From NCBI GenBank assembly GCA_964194845.1, contig CAXMNX010000058.1, forward strand, positions 24,966-88,965: a stretch of DNA of 64,000 bases, given 5' to 3'. Made by a program: the position numbers and the translations under genes. The notes under the pieces are model-generated. The model made no database searches and was not told where the DNA came from. It worked only from the letters and a program-made list of their open reading frames with translations. Of the stretch, positions 43,418 through 52,689 are shown piece after piece. Positions within the stretch are counted from its first letter, which is position 1. Each line of letters starts with the position of its first letter. The DNA comes from CAXMNX01 sp964194845 (lineage in GTDB: Bacteria > Pseudomonadota > Alphaproteobacteria > Rhodobacterales > Rhodobacteraceae).

Positions 43418-44323
43418 CTAGTCGGATCCCAAATGCGTCGTGCCTCGCGCCGCCGCCAATTCAATCTGGCGCTGGCGCTCGCGAAATCGCTCGCGATCAT
43501 CGTTTGAAATTTCGTTAATACAGCGCGCGCACGAGACACCCTCTTCAAAGTGCGGGTGATCTTTGTCGTCATCGCTGATCGGTCGGCGGCACGCATGGCA
43601 AAGTTTGTAAGGGCCGGGTTCCAACCCATGCCCGACCGAAACCCGGTTGTCGAAGACGAAACATTCGCCATCCCAAAGGCTGTCGTCTTCGGGAATGTCT
43701 TCGAGGTATTTCAGAATGCCACCCTTCAAATGGTAGACATCGCTGACACCCTGGCCGATCAGATAGTTCGTCGCTTTTTCGCAGCGAATGCCGCCGGTGC
43801 AGAACATGGCGATCTTCTTGCCTTGATATTTCGTAGCGTTCTCGGCCCACCATTCGGGAAATTCGCCGAAACTTCTCGTCCGCGGATCAACCGCACCTTC
43901 AAAAGTGCCGATCGCAACCTCGTAGTTGTTTCGGGCGTCGATCAAGGCCACATCTTCCGCCCGGATCAGGTCGTTCCAGTCATTGGGTGATACATGGCGG
44001 CCAACGCTGATTGTCGGATCGACATCCGCCTGACCCATCGTCACGATCTCGCGCTTTAGCCGCACTTTCAGCCGTCTGAACGGCATGGTGTTGGCCTTGG
44101 ATTCCTTCCAGTCGAGGTCGCCGCATCCGGGAAGCGCTCGAATGTGCGCAATCGCCGCCAGGATCCCGTCACTTGAACCGGCGATCGTGCCGTTGATCCC
44201 CTCACGCGCCAGCAATAGCGTGCCCTTGATCCCATGTTCGCGGCACACTTTTTCCAACGGCGGCTTGAGGACGCCGGGGTCCGCAAACGGTGTAAACTTG
44301 TAGAACGCTGCGACAGTGATCAT
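43418..44323 (-). CDS. trhO: tRNA uridine(34) 5-hydroxylase TrhO (rhodanese-domain, YceA family)
   Basis: A 301-residue protein with an N-terminal ferredoxin-like domain (ITVAAFYKFTPFADPGVLKPPLEKVCREHGIKGTLLLAREGINGTIAG). A rhodanese domain follows, whose active loop is MFCTGGIRCEKATNYL. The family catalyses oxygen-dependent hydroxylation of wobble uridine in several tRNAs. The C-terminal tail has cysteine pairs (CHACRRP, CARC) that may bind zinc. It is convergent with gyrB and divergent from pncA. Confidence 0.9.
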   Translation of the reverse strand: MITVAAFYKFTPFADPGVLKPPLEKVCREHGIKGTLLLAREGINGTIAGSSDGILAAIAHIRALPGCGDLDWKESKANTMPFRRLKVRLKREIVTMGQADVDPTISVGRHVSPNDWNDLIRAEDVALIDARNNYEVAIGTFEGAVDPRTRSFGEFPEWWAENATKYQGKKIAMFCTGGIRCEKATNYLIGQGVSDVYHLKGGILKYLEDIPEDDSLWDGECFVFDNRVSVGHGLEPGPYKLCHACRRPISDDDKDHPHFEEGVSCARCINEISNDDRERFRERQRQIELAAARGTTHLGSD

Positions 44324-44423
44324 GGCCCCGCGCGCTTAGGCCATTCCGGGTGCCGCCTCAACCCCGCCTGTTGACGCCGACGAACGCGCTGAATACGCAA
44401 TGGCCACCGAAGGAGGCCCGCCC

Positions 44424-45029
44424 ATGCGCCCAGATGACGAAGCAATTCTGGTCATTGATGTGCAAAACGACTTTTGCCCCGGCGGCGCGCTGGCGGTGGC
44501 GGGCGGCGACGAGATCGTGGCACCGATCAACGCCATGGTGCCGGATTTTGCGGTGCGGGTTTTCACGCAGGACTGGCATCCGGCGGATCATCTGAGTTTC
44601 GCTGCGCAACATGGCGGCAAGAACCCTTTTTCCGTGACCGATATGCCTTATGGACCGCAGGTATTGTGGCCCGATCATTGCATCATCGGGTCCGAAGGTG
44701 CGGCCTTTCACGAACGCCTGAATACGCGCCCGGCGGATCTGATCATCCGCAAAGGTTTTCGCCGCGAGATTGACAGCTATTCGGCATTTTTTGAAAATGA
44801 CCAGACGACGCCGACGGGGCTGGTGGGTTATCTGCGCTCGCGCGGTGTCGAGGCGGTGACGCTGGTCGGATTGGCGACAGATTTTTGCGTGAATTATTCG
44901 GCCGTGGATGCAGCGAGGTTGGGGTTTCAGGTGACGGTGATCGAAAGCCTTTGTCGGGCGATTGATATGGAAGGGTCGCTTGACGCGGCGAAAAACGGGA
45001 TGGCGGCGGCGGGCGTGCGGCTTCGTTGA
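44424..45029 (+). CDS. pncA: nicotinamidase
   Basis: Hydrolyses nicotinamide to nicotinate in the NAD salvage pathway. 201 residues of the isochorismatase-like fold with the catalytic triad Asp12 (VIDVQNDF), Lys110 (IIRKGF) and Cys155 (ATDFCVNYSA). Metal ligands Asp50, His52 and His85 (QDWHPADH, WPDHC) are present. A perfect AGGAGG precedes ATG 44424; an in-frame ATG at 44400 lacks one. A hairpin terminator follows at 45094. Confidence 0.92.
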   Translation: MRPDDEAILVIDVQNDFCPGGALAVAGGDEIVAPINAMVPDFAVRVFTQDWHPADHLSFAAQHGGKNPFSVTDMPYGPQVLWPDHCIIGSEGAAFHERLNTRPADLIIRKGFRREIDSYSAFFENDQTTPTGLVGYLRSRGVEAVTLVGLATDFCVNYSAVDAARLGFQVTVIESLCRAIDMEGSLDAAKNGMAAAGVRLR

Positions 45030-45063
45030 CGCGAATACAAAGTCGCAGCCCCGGGCGTCGGAA

Positions 45064-45081
45064 TATTTTTGCCAGGAAGAA
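45064..45081 (+). repeat. 18-bp dispersed repeat, copy 2 (after pncA)
   Basis: TATTTTTGCCAGGAAGAA, identical to 43397-43414, 34 bp after the pncA stop and just before its terminator hairpin. Confidence 0.75.
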
Positions 45082-45093
45082 TTGCGGCTTTAG

Positions 45094-45117
45094 ATGTTTC
45101 GCGCGCGAAACATTTTT
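45094..45117 (+). terminator. rho-independent terminator of pncA
   Basis: A perfect 20-bp palindrome ATGTTTCGCG / CGCGAAACAT (45094-45113), followed by four further T residues. The rest of 45030-45304 holds only the 18-bp repeat and the TetR-site region; no small gene was seen. Confidence 0.78.
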
Positions 45118-45270
45118 GCTGCAAGTCACTGGTTTGGCTGACCGTGACTGGCTAGTTGATTGAAAGTAAAGAGGAAGTTCGGTGGCTGTTAGATTGTGCC
45201 TTGCGCGGAATTCGCCCGACTTTACCAGCCCGACCATCGCGAGCGCCAACTTGACCGTGTATGCAATCCT

Positions 45271-45285
45271 TGAACGAACGGTCTA
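45271..45285. promoter_or_regulatory. candidate TetR operator upstream of tetR
   Basis: TGAACGAACGGTCTA is an imperfect palindrome around AA, of the type often bound by TetR-family repressors (ACCGxxCGGT-like). A near copy, TAGACCGAACGATCA, lies between tetR and the metallo-hydrolase gene at 45914-45928. The two share GACCG and CG core halves. Autoregulation is inferred. Confidence 0.6.
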
Positions 45286-45304
45286 GGTATGGTAACACCC
45301 ATCC

Positions 45305-45895
45305 ATGACCCGTGGACCGGAAAAGCAGTTTGACCCTGACGTGGCGCTGGAAAAGGCGATGAATTTGTTCTGGGCCAATGGCTATGCGGCGACCGGGATG
45401 AGTGAAATTCAGGCTGAACTGGGTATCGGTCGCAAAAGCCTTTACGATACCTTCGGCTGCAAGCGCGATCTCTATATCAAAGCGTTGCAGAAATACGGGC
45501 GATATTCTGCGGCGATGCATCTTGGGGCGCTGAACGGCGAAGGACCCGCGCTGGATCAAATCCGTGCGCTGATGCGCGATGGCGCCGATAGCCACGCCGA
45601 ACCGGGCAGTTTGGGATGTATGTTGGGGGTGTGTTCGGCTGAGTTTGGCCGGAGTGATCCCGAAATTGCGGCGATTGCACAGAAGCATCTCGGGGTGGTT
45701 GAGGAGGCTTTTTTCAAGGCCTTCGAGCGGGCGAAGACGTCTGGTGAACTGAACCTTGAGACCGACAGTCGCGATCTGGCGCGGATGTTTGTCGCGCTTG
45801 TTCAGGGGATGGCGGTGACCGGGCGAACCAATACCGACTCGGCCGTTCCCCACAGTGTCGTCGAAGCAGCGCTGGGATTACTCACCAGCTGCTGA
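45305..45895 (+). CDS. TetR/AcrR-family transcriptional regulator
   Basis: A 196-residue repressor. The N-terminal helix-turn-helix domain (about 8-60) reads DPDVALEKAMNLFWANGYAATGMSEIQAELGIGRKSLYDTFGCKRDLYIKAL, which is typical of TetR proteins. The C-terminal ligand domain starts at about 75. Two matching palindromic sites flank the gene, at 45271 and 45914, so it probably represses itself and the downstream metallo-beta-lactamase-fold gene. The inducing ligand is unknown. Confidence 0.92.
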   Translation: MTRGPEKQFDPDVALEKAMNLFWANGYAATGMSEIQAELGIGRKSLYDTFGCKRDLYIKALQKYGRYSAAMHLGALNGEGPALDQIRALMRDGADSHAEPGSLGCMLGVCSAEFGRSDPEIAAIAQKHLGVVEEAFFKAFERAKTSGELNLETDSRDLARMFVALVQGMAVTGRTNTDSAVPHSVVEAALGLLTSC

Positions 45896-45913
45896 AATTT
45901 TTTTGACTTAACC

Positions 45914-45928
45914 TAGACCGAACGATCA
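45914..45928. promoter_or_regulatory. candidate TetR operator upstream of the metallo-hydrolase gene
   Basis: TAGACCGAACGATCA: dyad GACCGA / ACGATC with one mismatched pair, about 19 bp before the MBL-fold ATG. It matches the site upstream of tetR and overlaps the probable promoter or leader. Confidence 0.6.
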
Positions 45929-45946
45929 ATGAAAGGGAGAGAAAAG

Positions 45947-46933
45947 ATGAGAACCCTGTTAAAGAGAAGCGTAATTGTGGCCCTTAGTATTGTGCTGCCG
46001 TCCGGCGGTGCACTGGCGCAGGACGAAACGTTCGCGCCGGTGCCTGAAACGGCGGTCGGTCCGGCCATTGACCAGGCGGTCGGCTATGTCGTCGAAGAAC
46101 TGGGCCGGGATCTGTATGTGGTCTACGATGGCACGTATCAGATGATGTTTCTGACCACTGGCGAAGGCGTCATCGCGGTGGATGCGCCGCCCAGCATGGG
46201 TCAGAACATTCTGGCGGCAATATCGAGCGTGACGGATGAGCCGATCACCCACGTCATCTACAGCCACACGCATAACGACCATATCGCTGCGGCGTCGGTT
46301 TACCCGGATGACGCGATCATTATCGCGCAAGACGCGACAACGGCGCATCTGGCCGGCAAGAACGACCCGAACCGGCCGATTCCGACGCAGAGCTTTGCCG
46401 ACAGCATGACGCTTACGGTCGGCTCGCAGACCGTTCAGCTTGACTATCGCGGTCTTGGTCACAGCCCCGGCAACATCCATATCTACGCACCGGAGCAAAA
46501 GGTCCTGATGGTGGTCGATATCGTCTTTCCCGGCTGGGTGCCGTTCAAGGATCTTGCGATAGCCGAGTCAATCGACGGTTTTTTCGAAGCGCATGACCTG
46601 ATCCTGGCCTACGATTTTGACCACTATATCGGCGGGCACCTGACCCGGTCCGGCACCCGTGCCGATGTCGAAACTCAGCAAGCCTATATTGCCGACATCG
46701 TTCAGGCAGCCGGTGCCGCTAATGGCTCGATGGATTTTGGTGCGGCCTTTGGCCAAGCAGCCGCCCGCGATGGGCAGGGCAATCCTTATGCCTTCATAAA
46801 CATCCTGTTCGACAATATTGCCCAGCAATGCGCTGACGAAGTTGAAGAAAAATGGCGCGATCGCCTTGGTGGCGTCGACATCTTCACATTTGGCCATTGC
46901 ATGAGGATCGCCTGGCATCAGCGGCTCGACTGA
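45947..46933 (+). CDS. secreted metallo-beta-lactamase-fold hydrolase
   Basis: A 328-residue protein with a signal peptide (VIVALSIVLPSGGALA, then QDETF). The metallo-beta-lactamase fold zinc-binding motif HTHNDH appears in VIYSHTHNDHIAAA, followed by HSPGNIHIYAPEQ and VDIVFPG with further ligands. It is probably a periplasmic hydrolase; the substrate is unknown. ATG 45947 follows GGGAGA. It is 51 bp after tetR and likely the regulator's target. Confidence 0.85.
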   Translation: MRTLLKRSVIVALSIVLPSGGALAQDETFAPVPETAVGPAIDQAVGYVVEELGRDLYVVYDGTYQMMFLTTGEGVIAVDAPPSMGQNILAAISSVTDEPITHVIYSHTHNDHIAAASVYPDDAIIIAQDATTAHLAGKNDPNRPIPTQSFADSMTLTVGSQTVQLDYRGLGHSPGNIHIYAPEQKVLMVVDIVFPGWVPFKDLAIAESIDGFFEAHDLILAYDFDHYIGGHLTRSGTRADVETQQAYIADIVQAAGAANGSMDFGAAFGQAAARDGQGNPYAFINILFDNIAQQCADEVEEKWRDRLGGVDIFTFGHCMRIAWHQRLD

Positions 46934-47161
46934 TCCAGGGCTTCCGTTGGTGCTAAAAATGGGCAGGCAGTGTCGCGGTCGCTTAGGGGGCCGCGTCATT
47001 GTCGGCTATGCCCGCGAATACATGATCGCCTGCATTGTCATGGCTTGCGCGGTCCGCAGGATAGAGGGATATTTGCATGGCTGCGAGGCGAGCGGAATTG
47101 TTCGCCACGCCAACCAAGGCCATGTGATCCGGTATAATTGCCCTATTGCGAGAGAACCCGC

Positions 47162-49321
47162 TCAGGCGCTGCGCTGGGCTTTCAGGTCCCACGAGCGAAG
47201 TTCGTCGAGCGAGACCGGCATTGAAAAATGATACCCCTGCAAAAGATCGGCACCCATTTCGATCAAAATATCCCGTTGCGCGGGCGTTTCGACGCCTTCG
47301 CAGACCACGGACTGACCCAGCGAATGGCCCATGATGATCATTGCGCGGACCATTTCGCGGTCACTCTCGCCGTTCGACAGCGGCGCGATAAATGATTTGT
47401 CGATCTTAAGCGTGTTGAACGGAAGCGCCTTCAGACAACCGATCGACGAGAACCCAGTTCCAAAATCGTCAAGCGACGTCGAAAATCCGGCCTCATGCAA
47501 GATATCGAGCTTGTATGCGGCCAGATCGACGTTGGACACAACCAGGCCCTCGGTCACTTCGATCTCAAATCGAGATGTTTCCAGAGATTCCTCCGCGAGC
47601 GTGTTTATCAGATCCCTCACATACTGCCCGTCGTTCAATCGCGCGGGCGATATGTTGATGCTTACCCTCAGTTCCGGCCATTTCTTGAGATCCTGGCAGA
47701 TTTTTTTGAGAAGAATTTGACCGAGCGGGATGATCTTTCCGGTCTCTTCGGCCACCGAAATGAATACTTCGGGTGAGATTTTTCCAATTTTTTCCGATAT
47801 CCAGCGCGCCAGCGCCTCGGCTTTTACCATTTCGCCAGAAGCGGGGTCGACGATAGGTTGATAGGCGATAGAAAATTCGTCGCCGCGCGCAAGTTCTTCG
47901 TGCAGCGCTTCTTCGACGATCCGCCGCTGGCGGGTCTCGGATTCAATAGCGGGATCATAGGCAACGGGTTCTGAGATACCAAGTTTCTTGGCCTTGTACA
48001 TCGCGATATCGGCGCAACGCAAAAGTTCTTCGAAACCAATGTCGTCGCGATCGCGATCCGCGCTTCCCATCGCCATGCTGACGTGGAATCCGCGGCCCAG
48101 AATGCGAAACTCCGGCAAGAGCGCGATGCGAATTTTCTCGGCGATTTCCTGAATGTGCCTGCGACTTTCCGGGCCTTGAGCCACAAAGATAAATTCGTCG
48201 CCGCCGACGCGGGCAAGGAATATCGACGCCTTCGCGATGTCACGAAACTTGTTCGACATCTGAACAATAAGGTCGTCACCGCCCTTGTGGCCAACGCTGT
48301 CGTTGATGTGTTTGAAACCGTTCACATCGAGGAAAAGTATCGCCGCCTCGCCGTCGCCGACCCGCTTGCCGCTGGCGGTCAGTTCCTTGAACGCAAAGCG
48401 ATTTGGCAATCCTGAAAGCGTATCAACGCGCGCGGCGGTCGAGGCGCGGGCTTCCTGGACCGCCAGTTCACTTGCGCTTCGTTGAGCGGCAGTCGTCACG
48501 AGTGCGGAGATCAGCACGAAAGCAAGGATAATACCGCCAATCGGAAAGCCGACCTGGCTCATCAGATCGTCACCCGGGCGCGGCGGTTCCCAGACAATAT
48601 TAGTCAGGTGCGTGCCATCCGACGCACTCAAAGATATCGCGGCCTGTCCAACAGGAACAGTATTGTTTACCGTCAGGCCGCCCAAAAGATACTGCGCCGC
48701 AGCGGCACCGAGCGCGTCGTCGCCGAGGCGGTATCCAAATATGGCCAAGGCAAAGTCTGACACGGATACGTTTGACATCTCGGTGATGTTTTCGGGTTCG
48801 ATCAGCGTGCCCACAAATGCGTAGAGTTCGCCTTCAACGACACCAAAACTTGCGACTGGAGCATCCGCCCCCAATGGCACCTCAGCAACCGCCGCGCGCA
48901 ACATCGCGATAATTTCGGCGGGCACTTTATCTGGCACTGGTGCCTCTTCTCCATCGTCGGACCAGGACCAGACCGCCGGTAGCGGCCCGTCAGTAACTGC
49001 AAGTATCTGAAACAGGTCGCCAGTGGTCGCGCCGCTGCCGAAATTGTCGTAGAACGATTGCACATCGAGCGCCTGAATGTCCTCGACGGCCTGGTCCCAC
49101 TTCGTATAGTCCAATGAGATTGTAACAAGGTTCGATTGGGTCAGTTCCAGGTAACCTTGGACCATGACGACGCTGTCCTGCGCCGCGCGAATGTTGTGCT
49201 GGCGCGCCATCCAACTGACTGTGCCCAGGACTGTTACCATGAACAACGCCACTGATACCGCCATCAATAGCGCAATTTTTCTTGGAATCGACTGCAAGCG
49301 CATTGGACGCGGCCTTTTCAT
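47162..49321 (-). CDS. membrane GGDEF/EAL protein with CHASE4-like sensor domain
   Basis: A 719-residue c-di-GMP signalling protein. There are two transmembrane segments (about 14-38 and 262-287) around a periplasmic sensor resembling CHASE4, which carries TKWDQAVEDIQALDVQSFYDN. A GGDEF domain follows with an intact RVGGDEFIF motif near residue 374 and DTLSGLPNRFAF before it. An EAL domain has KAEALARW (about 500), NISPARL, DDFGTGFSS, LKIDKSF and QGYHFSMP. Both cyclase and phosphodiesterase motifs look intact, so either activity is possible. The first ATG (49321) and a second six codons later are both plausible starts. Confidence 0.88.
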   Translation of the reverse strand: MKRPRPMRLQSIPRKIALLMAVSVALFMVTVLGTVSWMARQHNIRAAQDSVVMVQGYLELTQSNLVTISLDYTKWDQAVEDIQALDVQSFYDNFGSGATTGDLFQILAVTDGPLPAVWSWSDDGEEAPVPDKVPAEIIAMLRAAVAEVPLGADAPVASFGVVEGELYAFVGTLIEPENITEMSNVSVSDFALAIFGYRLGDDALGAAAAQYLLGGLTVNNTVPVGQAAISLSASDGTHLTNIVWEPPRPGDDLMSQVGFPIGGIILAFVLISALVTTAAQRSASELAVQEARASTAARVDTLSGLPNRFAFKELTASGKRVGDGEAAILFLDVNGFKHINDSVGHKGGDDLIVQMSNKFRDIAKASIFLARVGGDEFIFVAQGPESRRHIQEIAEKIRIALLPEFRILGRGFHVSMAMGSADRDRDDIGFEELLRCADIAMYKAKKLGISEPVAYDPAIESETRQRRIVEEALHEELARGDEFSIAYQPIVDPASGEMVKAEALARWISEKIGKISPEVFISVAEETGKIIPLGQILLKKICQDLKKWPELRVSINISPARLNDGQYVRDLINTLAEESLETSRFEIEVTEGLVVSNVDLAAYKLDILHEAGFSTSLDDFGTGFSSIGCLKALPFNTLKIDKSFIAPLSNGESDREMVRAMIIMGHSLGQSVVCEGVETPAQRDILIEMGADLLQGYHFSMPVSLDELRSWDLKAQRSA

Positions 49322-49454
49322 TGTGATCGGGCCGACCGCTAGCAGTCAAATCCCTAGAAAAGGTTGAAATCCGCGCAAATGGCGCTGTTCTTCCGAGGAG
49401 GATATGCAGAATTTCGTTTCGAATTTAGTAAAATTAAGTACGGTCAGGCACGCC

Positions 49455-51272
49455 TCACTCCATCCCTTCCAGCTCATCAATGAACCCCGAGATCATGGCG
49501 AGACCCTTATCCCAGAACGCCGGATCGCTGGCGTCCAGACCGAAAGGCGCCAGCAGCTCTTTGTGGTGTTTTGAACCACCGGCTTTCAGCATCTCGAAAT
49601 ACTTCGCCTGAAAGTCGTCGCCGCTTTCTTCGTAGACGGCATAGAGCGCGTTCACCAGGCCGTCGCCGAAGGCATAGGCGTAGACGTAGAAGGGCGAGTG
49701 GACGAAGTGGGGGACGTAAGCCCAGAAGGTCTCGTAGCCGTCCATGAACGTGAAAGCAGGGCCGAGGCTTTCGCCCTGCACAGACATCCAGAGCGCGCCG
49801 ATGGCATCCGGCGTCAGTTCGCCCTGACTGCGAGCGTCGTGGAGTTTGCATTCGAAGTCATAGAAGGCGATCTGGCGGACGACGGTGTTGATCATGTCTT
49901 CGACCTTACCGGCTAGCAGGACTTTCTTTTCGGCAGCGCAGGGCGCGTTTTTGAGCAAGCGCCGGAAGGTCAGCATTTCGCCGAAGACGCTCGCGGTTTC
50001 GGCGAGCGTGAGCGGGGTTGATGCGAGCAGTTCGCCCTGGCCTGCGGCAAGGCGCTGGTGAACGCCGTGGCCAAGTTCGTGCGCCAGCGTCATCACATCG
50101 CGCGGTTTGCCGAGGTAGTTGAGCATGACATAGGGATGTGCGTCGGCGACGGTGGGATGCGCGAAAGCACCGGGTGCCTTGCCGGGTTTGACCGGCGCGT
50201 CGATCCAGCCTTTGTCGAAGAATGGCTCGGCGAGTTTCGCCATCTCGGGGTCAAACTCGGCATAGGCCGAGAGGACAGTTTCGCGCGCTTCGTCCCAGCC
50301 GACAAGACGGTCGGATTCCATTGGCAAAGGCGCATTCCGGTCCCAGACCTGCATTGTATCAAGGCCCATCCACTTGCGTTTCAGCTCGTAATAACGATGG
50401 GAGAGCTTGGGATAGGCGGCGACGACGGCGTTGCGAAGTGCCGCGACCACTTCGGGTTCGACATGGTTCGCAAGGTGCCGCCCGGCCTGCGGGGTCGGCA
50501 TCTTGCGCCAGCGGTCCTCGATTTCTTTTTCCTTGGCGAGTGTGTTGTGGACGCGGGAGAATAGTTTGACGTTGTCGCCGAATACGCGCGCCAGTTCGCG
50601 GGCGGCAGTTTCGCGCGTCGCGCGATCCTGATCGGTCAGGTCGTTCAGCGTGGCTTCAAGCCCGCGAACCTCGCCGCCGATGATAAATTCGAGCCCCGCG
50701 ATGGTTTCATCGAATAGCCGGTTCCACGCGGCGGCGCCGACGGTGGACTGGTCGTGCAGGAACTTTTCCAGCTCGTCCGACAACTGATGCGGCCGCATCG
50801 CACGCATCCGGTCAAAGATCGGTTTGTAACGGGCCAGATCGGCGTTCGCGGCGAACCAGCTTTCCAGAACGGTGTCTTCGATGCGGTTCACTTCGAGCGA
50901 GAAGAACACCAGCGGCGTGGTGAAAGCGGTGATCTTGTCTTGGGCATCCGACATCGCCTTGGCGCGGTCGGCGTTGGTGGTGTTCTGGTAGTAACGCAGG
51001 CCAATGAACGACATGACGCGCCCGGCTTTCATGTCGATCTTTTCGTAGCGATGCACACATTCGAGCATTCCCGCCGCATCGAGCCCGGCAAGTTTGCCTT
51101 CGAAATCCGCCGCGAAGTCCGCACATGCCTTTTCGAGCCAGTCCATATCGCGCGCCAATTCAGGGGCGTCGGGCGAGGCATAGAGATCGGACAGATCCCA
51201 CTCTGGCAGATCGCCCAGATTGCGGGCACCGGTCGAGTTGGCGTCGAATAGAGGGCGGTGGTCGAAACGCAT
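49455..51272 (-). CDS. pepF: oligoendopeptidase F family M3 metallopeptidase
   Basis: A 605-residue zinc peptidase degrading short peptides in the cytoplasm. The thermolysin-type zinc motif HELGH lies in MTLAHELGHGVHQRLA (about 393-397), followed by the distal glutamate (LTLAETASVFGEM). The N-terminal region begins LPEWDLSDLYASPDAPEL, a standard PepF start. ATG 51272 follows AAGGAG. It is upstream of the EAL gene on the same strand with 133 bp between. Confidence 0.92.
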   Translation of the reverse strand: MRFDHRPLFDANSTGARNLGDLPEWDLSDLYASPDAPELARDMDWLEKACADFAADFEGKLAGLDAAGMLECVHRYEKIDMKAGRVMSFIGLRYYQNTTNADRAKAMSDAQDKITAFTTPLVFFSLEVNRIEDTVLESWFAANADLARYKPIFDRMRAMRPHQLSDELEKFLHDQSTVGAAAWNRLFDETIAGLEFIIGGEVRGLEATLNDLTDQDRATRETAARELARVFGDNVKLFSRVHNTLAKEKEIEDRWRKMPTPQAGRHLANHVEPEVVAALRNAVVAAYPKLSHRYYELKRKWMGLDTMQVWDRNAPLPMESDRLVGWDEARETVLSAYAEFDPEMAKLAEPFFDKGWIDAPVKPGKAPGAFAHPTVADAHPYVMLNYLGKPRDVMTLAHELGHGVHQRLAAGQGELLASTPLTLAETASVFGEMLTFRRLLKNAPCAAEKKVLLAGKVEDMINTVVRQIAFYDFECKLHDARSQGELTPDAIGALWMSVQGESLGPAFTFMDGYETFWAYVPHFVHSPFYVYAYAFGDGLVNALYAVYEESGDDFQAKYFEMLKAGGSKHHKELLAPFGLDASDPAFWDKGLAMISGFIDELEGME

Positions 51273-51362
51273 GTGTGGGCTCCTTTTCGTTGCCGCTTAG
51301 ACATAGGGTCGGTGCAGTCGGATCAAAAGCCGAAAAGCGACGGTGGCGACGGCAAAACCGGG

Positions 51363-52655
51363 TCAGAACCCCAACCGGTCACGTAGCGAAAACCAGGTCA
51401 TTCCCAGCGTTAAAAGCGGCATACGCGCGTGGCGGCCACCCGGGAACATCTGGCCCGGAAGGCTGGACATCAGATCAAAGCGGCTGGCGTCTCCGGCGAT
51501 TGCTTCGGCAAGAACCTTGCCGGTCAATCCGGTGATCGCAACACCGTGGCCGGAAAATCCGCCTGCTGCGAGCGTGGTTTTCCCAATGCGGCGCACCATC
51601 GGCAATCGCGTCATGGTAATCCCCAGTGTGCCACCCCAGTGATAGTCGATGCGCACGTCTTTCAGCTGCGGAAAAAGCCGCGTCATGCGGGCGCGCAACG
51701 CGGTTACGATATCGGCGGGATAACCGATCGAGTAGCTTTCGCGCCCGCCGAAAAGCAGCCGCTTGTCTTCACTCAGGCGAAAATAATTCACGACGAAACG
51801 GTCGTCGGCCACGGCGATATCCTTGGTCAGAACGTCGTCGGCCAGATCGCCCAGCGGTTCGGTTGCGGCGATGAAGGAATTGATCGCCATGACGCGGGAC
51901 GAGACCTGGCTGTTCAGGTCCGGCAAATACCCGTTTCCGGCCAGAACAACGTGGGAGGCTTTGATTTTGCCGGTCGGCGTTCGCACAACGCCATCGGCAA
52001 CGCCGATTGCCTCGGTACGCTCGAATATCCGCGCGCCTGCGGCTTCGGCGCCGCGCGCCAGCCCAAGAACATAACGCAAGGGGTGGATATGCCCGGCATC
52101 CCAGTCCAGCAAGCCGCCCTGATAGACCTCAGACCGGCAAACCTCGCGCACGGCATCGCGGCCCAGATACTCGGTCTCGAACCCATAAGTATCGCGCAGC
52201 CAGTCACCATAGCGGCGCGCCTCGTTCGTGCCTCTGTCGGTCCACTCGGCGTGCAGCACGCCGGGTTTATAGGCGGCGTCCGGCGCGTGCTTCGCTGCAA
52301 GCTCGCGGGTCAGCGCCTTAGCCTCGACCGTCAGATCCCAAAGCCTGCGCGCATCTTCGCGCCCGAGCCGTTTTTCAAGCCAGTGTTGGTCCTTGTTCCA
52401 GCCGGTGCCGACCTGACCGCCGTTACGCCCCGAGGCACCGAACCCGACCCGGTGGGCGTCGATCACTACAACGTCCAGACCTTTCTCGGCGGCGTGAAGT
52501 GCGGTCGAAAGACCGGTATAGCCCGCACCCACAATCGCGACATCGCACGTCAGGTCACCGTCGAGCGACGACCGTTCGGCACCAATCTCGGCGGTCGCGG
52601 CGTACCAGCTTTCGGGATAGCTGCCGGGTACGTCGTTGCGGTAAAGCGGGTTCAA
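51363..52655 (-). CDS. FAD-dependent oxidoreductase, gamma-glutamylputrescine oxidase-like
   Basis: A 430-residue DAO-family flavoenzyme. It starts NPLYRNDVPGSYPESWYAATAE, typical of the PuuB/OrdL branch, then has the Rossmann CDVAIVGAGYTGLSTALHAAEKGLDVVVIDAHRVGFGASGRNGGQVGTG. It ends with a flavin-contacting GFSGHGVAITGLTGKVLAEAI. Together with the neighbouring glutamine synthetase-like ligase it would oxidise a gamma-glutamylated amine to an aldehyde. The start codon is TTG 52655; a Shine-Dalgarno is weak. It is the last gene of the three-gene operon. Confidence 0.82.
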   Translation of the reverse strand: MNPLYRNDVPGSYPESWYAATAEIGAERSSLDGDLTCDVAIVGAGYTGLSTALHAAEKGLDVVVIDAHRVGFGASGRNGGQVGTGWNKDQHWLEKRLGREDARRLWDLTVEAKALTRELAAKHAPDAAYKPGVLHAEWTDRGTNEARRYGDWLRDTYGFETEYLGRDAVREVCRSEVYQGGLLDWDAGHIHPLRYVLGLARGAEAAGARIFERTEAIGVADGVVRTPTGKIKASHVVLAGNGYLPDLNSQVSSRVMAINSFIAATEPLGDLADDVLTKDIAVADDRFVVNYFRLSEDKRLLFGGRESYSIGYPADIVTALRARMTRLFPQLKDVRIDYHWGGTLGITMTRLPMVRRIGKTTLAAGGFSGHGVAITGLTGKVLAEAIAGDASRFDLMSSLPGQMFPGGRHARMPLLTLGMTWFSLRDRLGF

Positions 52656-52689
52656 GGACGGAATTCCAACATCTTTTCAAGGGAAATCA

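Noticed and set aside
46983..47192. Small minus-strand frame between the MBL hydrolase and the GGDEF/EAL gene
   Set aside because: No good ribosome-binding site, no recognisable features, and a competing plus-strand frame of equal quality; the 228-bp gap is treated as non-coding.
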